This document shows, in pieces, positions 1 to 4,275 of a DNA stretch of 9,211 nt. Both the position numbers and the translations under genes were made by a program. This DNA comes from AC-32 sp035518635 (lineage in GTDB: Bacteria; Actinomycetota; Thermoleophilia; Gaiellales; Gaiellaceae): contig DATIXI010000014.1 of the NCBI GenBank assembly GCA_035518635.1, positions 1 to 9,211 of the forward strand, given 5' to 3'. The notes beneath the pieces are model-generated. The model was not told the origin of the DNA. It made no database searches and saw only the letters and a list, made by a program, of their open reading frames with translations. How positions within the stretch are numbered: position 1 is the stretch's first letter; each line of letters begins with the position of its first letter.

Positions 1-576
1 GAGCACCGGGTTCGGATACTTGTCGCCCACCCGAATCCAGAAGCCGAACCCACGAACTCCGCCGCCCATCAGAACGCGGTGCTTGAGGTTCTGGCCGTTG
101 AAGAGCTGGGTCAGCTCGGAGACGCCGATCATCGCGTGTCCCGCCCCCGCGGTGACGATCGTCACCGGCGCGTTCGCCGCGACAACGTAGGTCAGCAGCC
201 GGTGGCCCTCATCGACGATGTAGTAGTCGTTCGGAACCCCCTGCCCAGGGGACGTGGCCCCGTCCTCGACAGCTGCACCCTCCGCCGCAACTCCGGTGAG
301 CCACCAGGCAGGGTCGAAGCGCATCTCGACGCGGCCGCTCTTGCGGACCAGCGACTTGATGTGCCCGTACAGCACCATCTGGCCTGCCGCTGCGGCCGGC
401 GGCAGCTGAACGTTGAGCGAGGTCGGTGCCTGCGACGTCGAAGTGCCGGTGACAGTCGCAGTCTTCGTGACAGTCTTCGTGCTCCCGCATCCAGCCGCGA
501 CGCCAGCGACTGCTACCACCAGCCCCGCCAGCAAGGCGAGCACGTACACACGCCACCTCTTCGATGCCGTATGCAT
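1..576 (-). CDS. Lipoprotein of unknown function, 3' end cut by window edge
   Basis: Reading leftwards from ATG at 576-574, the frame stays open for 192 codons to base 1, so the C-terminus and stop are missing. The N-terminus is a lipoprotein signal: basic residues (KRWR, 6-9), a hydrophobic stretch at about 10-28 and a lipobox VAAGC with the modified Cys at 30. A Thr/Ser-rich linker (31-55) follows, then a folded domain beginning near QMVLYGHIKSL (66-76). That domain contains FDPAWWLTG (88-95), VPNDYYIVDE (114-123), HRLLTY and GFGFWIRVG (177-185). I have an impression of similar uncharacterised actinobacterial lipoproteins ending shortly after the GFWI segment, which would mean only a short tail is missing. 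The Shine-Dalgarno AAAGGGAG (593-586, minus) sits 9 bases before the ATG and supports this start. The protein is predicted to be anchored on the outer face of the membrane. Its function is unknown. Confidence 0.8.
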   Translation of the reverse strand, partial: MHTASKRWRVYVLALLAGLVVAVAGVAAGCGSTKTVTKTATVTGTSTSQAPTSLNVQLPPAAAAGQMVLYGHIKSLVRKSGRVEMRFDPAWWLTGVAAEGAAVEDGATSPGQGVPNDYYIVDEGHRLLTYVVAANAPVTIVTAGAGHAMIGVSELTQLFNGQNLKHRVLMGGGVRGFGFWIRVGDKYPNPVL

Positions 577-641
577 AAATAACCACTCCCTTTGCCCTGG
601 CTGCGCGTCGCAACACTCGACCGCACCAGGGGTTAACGACA

Positions 642-668
642 ATTCTAGTGTCCGGCCATAAGGGCCGG
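642..668 (-). promoter_or_regulatory. Candidate promoter with inverted repeat upstream of the lipoprotein gene
   Basis: On the minus strand a -10-like hexamer TAGAAT (647-642) lies 65 bases before the lipoprotein ATG. Just upstream is a perfect inverted repeat CCGGCC-ATAAG-GGCCGG (652-668) occupying the space where RNA polymerase would contact the spacer and -35. No good -35 is visible. The repeat could be an operator, or the terminator hairpin of the upstream minus-strand gene that ends at 754, although no T-tract follows it. A second short hairpin, CGGGG-TCA-CCCCG, is at 676-688. I see no gene in the rest of the 577-753 gap. Confidence 0.35.
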
Positions 669-726
669 TGTGCATCGGGGTCACCCCGCGATTCGGGTGC
701 TTCGAACTACTGGCAAATCAGCTCAG

Positions 727-741
727 CGGACATTTCCGGAC
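727..741 (+). repeat. Degenerate relative of the 22-base repeat
   Basis: By hand alignment, CGGACATTTCCGGAC matches the first 15 bases of the 22-base repeat at 11 of 15 positions (ACATT and CCG are conserved). It lies 12 bases beyond the stop of the small minus-strand gene ending at 754. This is weak on its own and is listed because of its intergenic position and shared orientation with the exact copies. Confidence 0.25.
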
Positions 742-753
742 CACGTCGGCGGT

Positions 754-1068
754 CTAGCGCCGTGGAGGAAGCGATTGCCCCATAGGGACCGATCCAGACG
801 ACAGCCCATTCTTCTGCACGCCCATCCGAAAGAGCGTGCCGTCCCGCGAGTACGTGTACGTGCAGGCGTAGTCCCAGCCGTTCGTGTCTTGCGTGTTACA
901 GGTGGCGTTCTCGATGACGCTGCTCTTCTCGATGAATGATGCGGCCTGCGCTGGGCTCATCTTGAGGCCGTGATGGCCATAGAGCGCGCGATCAACTCCT
1001 GGAAAGGCATACCCCAGCAGCCAGAGTGCGCAGAAGATCGACAGTACAGCGAACGCCACTCGTGCCAC
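754..1068 (-). CDS. Small membrane-anchored or secreted protein, unknown function
   Basis: This is a 104-residue protein with an N-terminal hydrophobic helix (about 4-22, with no lipobox) that is a signal anchor or uncleaved signal. A short extracytoplasmic domain follows, with two cysteines (C57 and C69) framing NGWDYAC, then a YTYSRDG segment and a basic tail (PPRR). The Cys pair is positioned for a disulfide outside the membrane. The start is GTG at 1068, chosen because a strong AGGAGG (1080-1075, minus) lies 6 bases upstream. A hairpin of CCGGC/GCCGG (1081-1096) abuts that ribosome binding site and could modulate it. The gene is transcribed divergently from arr and is separated from it by repeat copy 1. 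I do not recognise a named family. The overall plan (one helix plus a two-Cys ectodomain) resembles the other small protein at 3581-3967. Confidence 0.72.
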   Translation of the reverse strand: MARVAFAVLSIFCALWLLGYAFPGVDRALYGHHGLKMSPAQAASFIEKSSVIENATCNTQDTNGWDYACTYTYSRDGTLFRMGVQKNGLSSGSVPMGQSLPPRR

Positions 1069-1181
1069 GACAAGCCTCCTCCGGCTTCGGCGCCGGCCGC
1101 GTGCGCCCGTCTCTCGTCGGACGAGGTAGTTATCGGCGTCCTACGGCACCACTGAAGCAACCCCGACGGGCCAACGCTCTG

Positions 1182-1203
1182 GTGACATTCCCGCACGCTG
1201 GCC
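1182..1203 (+). repeat. 22-base dispersed repeat, copy 1
   Basis: This is the first of three identical 22-base copies (begins GTGACATTCCCGCA, ends GGCC). The following bases CCAGGCGG keep a short match to copy 3. It sits in the 236-base gap between the divergent genes 754-1068 and arr. An inverted TGACATTC/GAATGTCA pair (1183-1190 and 1237-1244) is unique to this copy. The remainder of the gap holds a TGCGCG-GCTT-CGCGCA hairpin (1257-1272) and the arr promoter. Confidence 0.9.
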
Positions 1204-1256
1204 CAGGCGGTTCGCTGCTGCCCCCGCTGCTGCCCCGAATGTCAAGACGAGGACGG

Positions 1257-1272
1257 TGCGCGGCTTCGCGCA
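1257..1272. other. Perfect hairpin upstream of the arr promoter
   Basis: TGCGCG, loop GCTT, CGCGCA forms a 6-base-pair stem with a four-base loop. It ends 20 bases before the arr -10 hexamer, so it covers the expected -35 area. There is no T-tract, so it is more plausibly an operator-like site or a chance structure than a terminator. Confidence 0.3.
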
Positions 1273-1292
1273 GTCGCCCTGTTGTGTGACGC

Positions 1293-1298
1293 TAGCAT
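1293..1298 (+). promoter_or_regulatory. Candidate -10 element giving a leaderless arr transcript
   Basis: TAGCAT fits the actinobacterial -10 consensus TANNNT. Six bases separate it from the ATG at 1305, which would place transcription start on or next to the start codon. No Shine-Dalgarno precedes the ATG, which agrees with a leaderless mRNA. I see no clear -35. Confidence 0.45.
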
Positions 1299-1304
1299 CG
1301 TCGC

Positions 1305-1739
1305 ATGAGCGCCTCGCGTGAGCCGGTGCCGTTCGAGGTGTACAAGGCGGGCGTCTACCTGCACGGTACGAAGGCAGACCTCGCGGTGGGCGAGCTGCTG
1401 GTCTCGGGACGCGAATCGAACTTCGAGGCCGGCCGAATGATGAACTACGTCTACTTCAGCGCAACTCTCGACGCGGCGGTCTGGGGCGCTGAGCTCGCCA
1501 GCGGTGAGGGCCGTGGGCGCATCTACATCGTCGAGCCAACCGGGGAGTTCGAGGACGACCCGAACTTGACCGACAAGAAGTTCCCCGGGAATCCAACGCA
1601 GTCCTTCCGAAGCTGCGAGCCGTTGCGCGTTGTGGGCGAGCTCGTCGACTGGGTCGGTCATTCACCCGAGAAGCTCGAGGCCATGCGAGCCGCACTCGAT
1701 GCATTGCAGCGGAACGAAGCGGCGCGGATCGAGGACTAA
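1305..1739 (+). CDS. arr: Rifampin ADP-ribosyltransferase (Arr family)
   Basis: This 144-residue protein has the full length and landmarks of the Arr family (PF12120). They are PFEV near the N-terminus, YLHGTKADL (18-26, with the conserved active-site His at 20), GRESNF, MNYVYFSATLDAAVWGAEL (46-64, Tyr50), GEGRGRIYIVEPTG (67-80), EDDPN (83-87), DKKFPGNPT and EPLRVVGE. Characterised members transfer ADP-ribose from NAD+ to the C23 hydroxyl of rifamycins, inactivating the drug in the cytoplasm. Nothing in the sequence suggests loss of activity. The gene stands alone, with divergent and co-directional neighbours separated by gaps, and is bracketed by repeat copies 1 and 2. It starts at ATG 1305, probably without a leader. 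Rifamycin as the true substrate is inferred from family membership. Confidence 0.95.
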   Translation: MSASREPVPFEVYKAGVYLHGTKADLAVGELLVSGRESNFEAGRMMNYVYFSATLDAAVWGAELASGEGRGRIYIVEPTGEFEDDPNLTDKKFPGNPTQSFRSCEPLRVVGELVDWVGHSPEKLEAMRAALDALQRNEAARIED

Positions 1740-1769
1740 GCCGCCGCGTGGTCGACTGTCAGGCCTCGG

Positions 1770-1791
1770 GTGACATTCCCGCACGCTGGCC
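1770..1791 (+). repeat. 22-base dispersed repeat, copy 2
   Basis: This copy is identical over 22 bases to copies 1 and 3 and in the same orientation. It begins 31 bases after the arr stop and ends 27 bases before the HAD-gene start. The flank after GGCC (TGGGCGCC) differs from the other copies, which sets the limit of the conserved unit. Confidence 0.9.
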
Positions 1792-1803
1792 TGGGCGCCG
1801 CAA

Positions 1804-1809
1804 TATCCT
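1804..1809 (+). promoter_or_regulatory. Candidate -10 element for the HAD gene
   Basis: TATCCT lies 9 bases before GTG 1819 and 15 before GTG 1825. It would give a very short or absent leader. No matching -35 is evident, so support is limited to the hexamer and its spacing. Confidence 0.3.
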
Positions 1810-1818
1810 GGGGCTGAG

Positions 1819-2310
1819 GTGGGCGTGCCGCGGCCTCTGCTTTTGCTGGACGTTGACGGGGTCCTCAACCCGTATCCCGATTGTCCGCCTGGTTTTGTCG
1901 AGCATGCGTTCTTTCCTGGGGACGAGGAACCTGTTCGGCTTGCGGCAATTCACGGAGAGTGGCTTCACGAACTCGCTCGACGCTTCACGATGGTTTGGGC
2001 AACGGGTTGGGGTCAGGAAGCAAATCGGTTGCTGTGTCCTCACTTCGACTTGCCCGCGCTACCCCTGATCGCCTTCCCGGCGGGTCGTTTCGAGCCATCT
2101 GACAAGGTGCCTGCGATCAGCTCATTCGTTGGCGACCTTCCTGTTGCGTGGGTCGACGATATCGTCACTCCCGAGGCCAAGCAGTGGGCCGAGACCCGTG
2201 ACCACCCGACGCTCTTGGTCGAAGTGGATCCGTCGACAGGCTTGACCAGGCCCGCAGTCGACGAACTGGTCGCTTGGGCCGAAGACCTTCAGAACTCAGC
2301 TTCGCTGTAG
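1819..2310 (+). CDS. HAD-fold protein of the HAD_SAK type
   Basis: This 163-residue protein has the complete haloacid-dehalogenase motif set. Motif I is LLLLDVDGVLNPY (7-19, with nucleophile D11 and D13), motif II the Thr of WATGW (T62), motif III K96 in SDKVP, and motif IV WVDD (111-114). The pattern (DVDG.LNP, WAT.W..ANR, WVDD, VDP..GLT) matches the small HAD domain found alone in actinobacteria and also in Swiss-army-knife RNA repair proteins (PF18143). Those are probably phosphatases or phosphohydrolases, but the substrate is unknown. The start could be GTG 1819 or GTG 1825. GAGG at 1816-1819 is a fair ribosome binding site for the latter. Base composition differs from the flanks: my hand count over 1921-2040 gives 69 of 120 G+C, against about 70% or more in the flanking operon, consistent with transfer. 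Confidence 0.85.
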   Translation: MGVPRPLLLLDVDGVLNPYPDCPPGFVEHAFFPGDEEPVRLAAIHGEWLHELARRFTMVWATGWGQEANRLLCPHFDLPALPLIAFPAGRFEPSDKVPAISSFVGDLPVAWVDDIVTPEAKQWAETRDHPTLLVEVDPSTGLTRPAVDELVAWAEDLQNSASL

Positions 2311-2312
2311 AA

Positions 2313-2359
2313 GACGCTTCGCGTCGGGTTATCGCCATCCCCTGCGCCGACGCATCGGC
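2313..2359. terminator. Hairpins between convergent genes, possible bidirectional terminator
   Basis: The 83-base gap between the HAD stop (2310) and the end of the convergent hydrolase gene (2394) holds two short perfect hairpins. They are GACGC-TTC-GCGTC (2313-2325) and GCCGA-CGCA-TCGGC (2346-2359). Neither has a run of T, so classical intrinsic termination is uncertain. The convergent layout is the main reason to suspect it. Confidence 0.3.
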
Positions 2360-2393
2360 GGCTGAGCCTCGGCCAGATGCGCTGCGGCGCGCC

Positions 2394-3011
2394 TTACACG
2401 GTCCGCGGCCGCCAGGGCTCGTGCTCGTGCGCGAGCCAGACGAGCTCGGGCTCGAGCGCGCGCACCCGCAGCTGGCCCTCGGTGCGCGGCTCGTCGAGCT
2501 CGCCGAAGCGAACCGCCACGTCGCCGCCGACGACGACCGGACGCCCGCCCGTCTCGACGACGACCACCTGCGAGCCGCGCGTGTGGCCCGGCGCCGGGAC
2601 GAGGCGGAGCCCGGGCAGCAGCTCGAGCTCGCCGTCGACCGGCTCGTAGCGCATGCCGGGCGCCTCGACCCATTCGCGGATCGTGTAGTCGTCCTCCGTG
2701 CGCGCGTCCTCGAGCTCCTGCCGCTGAACGTAAATCGGCCGTCCGGCGAAGAGGTGGTTGCCGCCGCAGTGGTCGAAGTGCAGGTGCGTGTTGACGACGA
2801 CGTCGACGCCGGCGAGGTCGAAGGCCTGCTCGCTCAGTGGGACGAGGCGGGGGTCGAGGTCGGCCACCTCCGCGCGCAGCTCCGTCATGCCGGTGTCGAC
2901 CAGGACCCGGGCGGCGGGATGGTCGATGACGTGGACGTTGACCGGCCAGCGCTCGCCCTCGACGAGCAACTCGGCCACGAGCAGCGGCGTGATCGTGGGC
3001 GGCGTTGTCAC
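2394..3011 (-). CDS. Metallo-beta-lactamase-fold hydrolase, acyl-homoserine-lactonase-like
   Basis: The protein has 205 residues from GTG 3011. It carries the full metal-binding set: HLHFDH (76-81, the HxHxDH motif) followed by CGGNH, PGHTRG with H143, VGGD with D164, and the late His in AHEHE (195). VLVDTGM near residue 40 is also typical. Small single-domain members of this arrangement include quorum-quenching N-acyl-homoserine lactonases and related lactone hydrolases, which bind two Zn ions. No signal peptide is visible, so it is cytoplasmic. I prefer GTG 3011 because AAGAGG (3023-3018, minus) lies 6 bases upstream. An in-frame ATG at 3059 would add 16 unremarkable residues. A TAACGT hexamer (3033-3028) could be its own -10. 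The gene may also be co-transcribed with the GNAT gene 99 bases upstream. Composition is much richer in G+C (46 of 60 in 2461-2520) than its neighbours. Substrate assignment is inferred. Confidence 0.88.
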   Translation of the reverse strand: MTTPPTITPLLVAELLVEGERWPVNVHVIDHPAARVLVDTGMTELRAEVADLDPRLVPLSEQAFDLAGVDVVVNTHLHFDHCGGNHLFAGRPIYVQRQELEDARTEDDYTIREWVEAPGMRYEPVDGELELLPGLRLVPAPGHTRGSQVVVVETGGRPVVVGGDVAVRFGELDEPRTEGQLRVRALEPELVWLAHEHEPWRPRTV

Positions 3012-3110
3012 AATCAACCTCTTACCGACGTTACGACTCCCGCCGCGAGCCGAAGTCATCGCCCAGGCGAGAGCGCTGACGCTGAGTCGAGGGTCGTAGG
3101 CTCGCCGGTG

Positions 3111-3560
3111 CTAGGAGATCTCTAGCCGGAGCAGGATCTCCTCGCCGTGCAGGTCTCCGGTTCGTTTGAAGCCGTAGCGCTCGTAGAACGTGACGGGGCT
3201 CCCGCTTCCCTCTACGGCGCTCGTCCACATCGTGCCGACGCCCTGGTTCCGGAAGTAGTCGACGATCAGGTCGAGCGTTGCTGTACCGAAGCCTCGTCGC
3301 TGATAGCGCTTGTCGATGAACAGCTTCCAGAGAAAGTGGGCGATGTAGTCGGGGCTGTCGACCTCGTCGGCGATCATCACGAACCCCACCGGCGTGTCTT
3401 CCTCGTAGATTGCCCAGTAGAGGGCCCGCGCGTCTGGCTCCTCCGCCGCCTCGAGAATCGACTCGCGGACACCGCTCACGAAGCGCCCCTGACTCGGCGT
3501 CACCGCAAGCGCCTCGACCGCTTCCCGATTGGCGTCGGTGATCGGCCGGAGCGACACCAC
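3111..3560 (-). CDS. GNAT-family N-acetyltransferase, polyamine-acetyltransferase-like
   Basis: This 149-residue single-domain GNAT protein has the acetyl-CoA pyrophosphate-binding motif RYQRRGFGTATL (85-96, Q/RxxGxG) after the beta-4 strand LWKLFID. The C-terminal motif SPVTFYERYGF (121-131, Tyr126) supplies the usual general acid. The arrangement FxIDxRYQxxGxG plus FYxRxGFxxxGD, and the opening LRPITDANREAV, recall BltD/PaiA-type spermidine or diamine acetyltransferases, so an amine substrate is plausible but unproven. The start is GTG at 3560 (a second GTG is at 3557). No Shine-Dalgarno is close, and a TAATCT -10 lies 6 bases upstream, pointing to a leaderless mRNA. Repeat copy 3 lies 24 bases upstream of the GTG. 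A window of the gene (3301-3360) has only 33 of 60 G+C, low for this locus. Confidence 0.87.
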   Translation of the reverse strand: MVSLRPITDANREAVEALAVTPSQGRFVSGVRESILEAAEEPDARALYWAIYEEDTPVGFVMIADEVDSPDYIAHFLWKLFIDKRYQRRGFGTATLDLIVDYFRNQGVGTMWTSAVEGSGSPVTFYERYGFKRTGDLHGEEILLRLEIS

Positions 3561-3566
3561 CGGGTG

Positions 3567-3572
3567 AGATTA
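3567..3572 (-). promoter_or_regulatory. Candidate -10 element giving a leaderless GNAT transcript
   Basis: TAATCT on the minus strand ends 6 bases before GTG 3560, the same geometry as upstream of arr. The predicted -35 position (about 3590-3595) falls inside repeat copy 3, so the repeat could contribute promoter or operator sequence here. Confidence 0.4.
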
Positions 3573-3580
3573 AGCCACCC

Positions 3581-3967
3581 TCACGTGACATTCCCGCACG
3601 CTGGCCCAGCCGAGGCCGATCTCAGCCGTCGAGGATGCGAACGGGGCGCAGGATCGTCTTGCCGTTCGGCATCCGGGTAGACGCACGTGTGGGCGTGGCC
3701 GGGAGGCCACCAGGTCCACCGGTCGCGAACCGCGGTATCGACGCCGGGCCAATTCGAGATGCTTCCTGCGGTCGGAGTCAACGAGCACGCTTGGAGCGCG
3801 GCGTTATGAGACCAAATGCCTCCGATTGTCGTCTCGTAGCCCAGATACGCAGCCGGAGTGGTCACCAGGGCGGTGCACAGCGCCGTGAGGGCCAGGATCT
3901 TCGTTCTGCGCCGAGGCGTCCACTCTGTCTCCCTCGCCAGGTCACCAAGCTCGCCGTTGACTTCCAT
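3581..3967 (-). CDS. Small membrane-anchored protein, probably frameshifted near its 3' end
   Basis: The frame from ATG 3967 gives 128 residues. It has a charged N-terminus (ETEWTPRRR, 14-21), a hydrophobic helix at about 23-43, and an extracytoplasmic part with C61, ISNWPGVDT (70-78), RWTWWPPGHAHTC (83-95) and C95. I do not recognise a named family; the WWPPG..C module looks like a conserved actinobacterial ectodomain. The C-terminus looks wrong: after CVYPD it becomes Arg/Pro-rich and its last eight residues are encoded by the dispersed repeat. Removing one base in the CCCGG run at 3677-3673 restores a sensible ending, YRMPNGKTILRPVRILDG, with a stop at 3624-3622 and 114 residues. That suggests an indel, either real or from sequencing. 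No good ribosome binding site precedes the ATG, and the start is the first Met before the helix. Confidence 0.62.
   Translation of the reverse strand: MEVNGELGDLARETEWTPRRRTKILALTALCTALVTTPAAYLGYETTIGGIWSHNAALQACSLTPTAGSISNWPGVDTAVRDRWTWWPPGHAHTCVYPDAERQDDPAPRSHPRRLRSASAGPACGNVT
3585..3606 (+). repeat. 22-base dispersed repeat, copy 3
   Basis: Identical over 22 bases to copies 1 and 2 and in the same orientation. Here the end of the repeat plus the next bases forms a perfect small palindrome GCTGG-C-CCAGC (3600-3610). It lies between the GNAT promoter and the probable true end (3622) of the next minus-strand gene. The frameshifted form of that gene reads through it. Confidence 0.9.
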
Positions 3968-4015
3968 CGGTGCACGAAAGTCTGCCAGCCCGGCCGGGAA
4001 ACTCCGCTCGCGTGA

Positions 4016-4165
4016 CTCGGCTGGCTTGTCACGGCGACGGCGATCGCAACCGGGACGGCGCTCGTGGTCCCACAGATTCGACGTGTCGCGCTCGGACTGA
4101 TCGAGCGCATGCACTACGCCTGCGCCATCACCTGGCTGATCGTCGTATCTGCCTCGATCATCTAG
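4016..4165 (+). pseudogene. Orphan C-terminal fragment of an integral membrane protein
   Basis: The plus strand is open from just after an in-frame TGA (4013-4015) to TAG at 4163-4165. It encodes about 49 residues shaped like the last two helices of a membrane protein: WLVTATAIATGTALVV, a basic loop QIRRVALGLIERMHY, then ACAITWLIVVSASII. There is no plausible start codon or ribosome binding site before the first helix, and the only ATG (4109) is inside the loop. The upstream 5' part is absent in all three plus frames. The gene was therefore probably truncated near 4010, where the upstream sequence of the small gene at 3581-3967 begins. The short ending is reminiscent of DUF998-type membrane proteins, but that is a guess. 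The coding reading rests on hydrophobicity pattern alone. Confidence 0.5.
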
Positions 4166-4181
4166 CGCATCGGGCGCTCGA

Positions 4182-4195
4182 GTGAGACTCCCGCA
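4182..4195 (+). repeat. Degenerate relative of the 22-base repeat
   Basis: GTGAGACTCCCGCA matches the first 14 bases of the exact repeat at 12 positions, in the same orientation, and then diverges. It starts 17 bases after the stop of the truncated membrane-protein fragment, a placement like that of copy 2 after arr. Confidence 0.4.
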
Positions 4196-4221
4196 TCGAA
4201 AACCCGCAGGGGGCCCGGCTT

Positions 4222-4238
4222 CGCGATCGACGATCGCG
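4222..4238. terminator. Palindromic hairpin downstream of the GT2 gene
   Basis: CGCGATC-GAC-GATCGCG is a perfect 7-base-pair stem with a 3-base loop. It begins 38 bases past the stop of the minus-strand operon (4276). It is the only strong hairpin between the operon end and the accessory region and could end transcription, though it has no T-run on the minus strand. A protein-binding palindrome is the alternative. I see nothing else certain in 4166-4275. Confidence 0.4.
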
Positions 4239-4275
4239 GAGACCTCTGGATCACGGCCGTCGGCGGAGGGCCGGT

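Noticed and set aside
685..720. A tRNA 3' end or attachment core suggested by TTCGAA in the gap near 700
   Set aside because: The bases around TTCGAA cannot form a T-arm stem, no acceptor stem pairs with it, and no integrase is nearby.
1182..3606. The 22-base repeats as integron attC sites
   Set aside because: The copies lack the paired GTTRRRY/RYYYAAC core sites and the long imperfect palindrome of attC, and there is no integron integrase in the window.
1182..3606. A CRISPR array
   Set aside because: Spacing between copies is about 0.6 and 1.8 kb with genes in between, not regular short spacers. No cas gene is present.
1182..3606. A conserved peptide tail (VRECH-like) encoded on the minus strand by each repeat
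   Set aside because: The frames that read through the repeats are non-coding or frameshifted and have no shared upstream protein. The similarity follows from the identical DNA.
4196..4275. A plus-strand remnant of a propeller-type protein (GFAIDDRGDLWIT)
   Set aside because: It is short, has no start and overlaps the perfect palindrome at 4222-4238, which by itself yields reasonable-looking residues. It runs straight into antisense of the GT2 gene.
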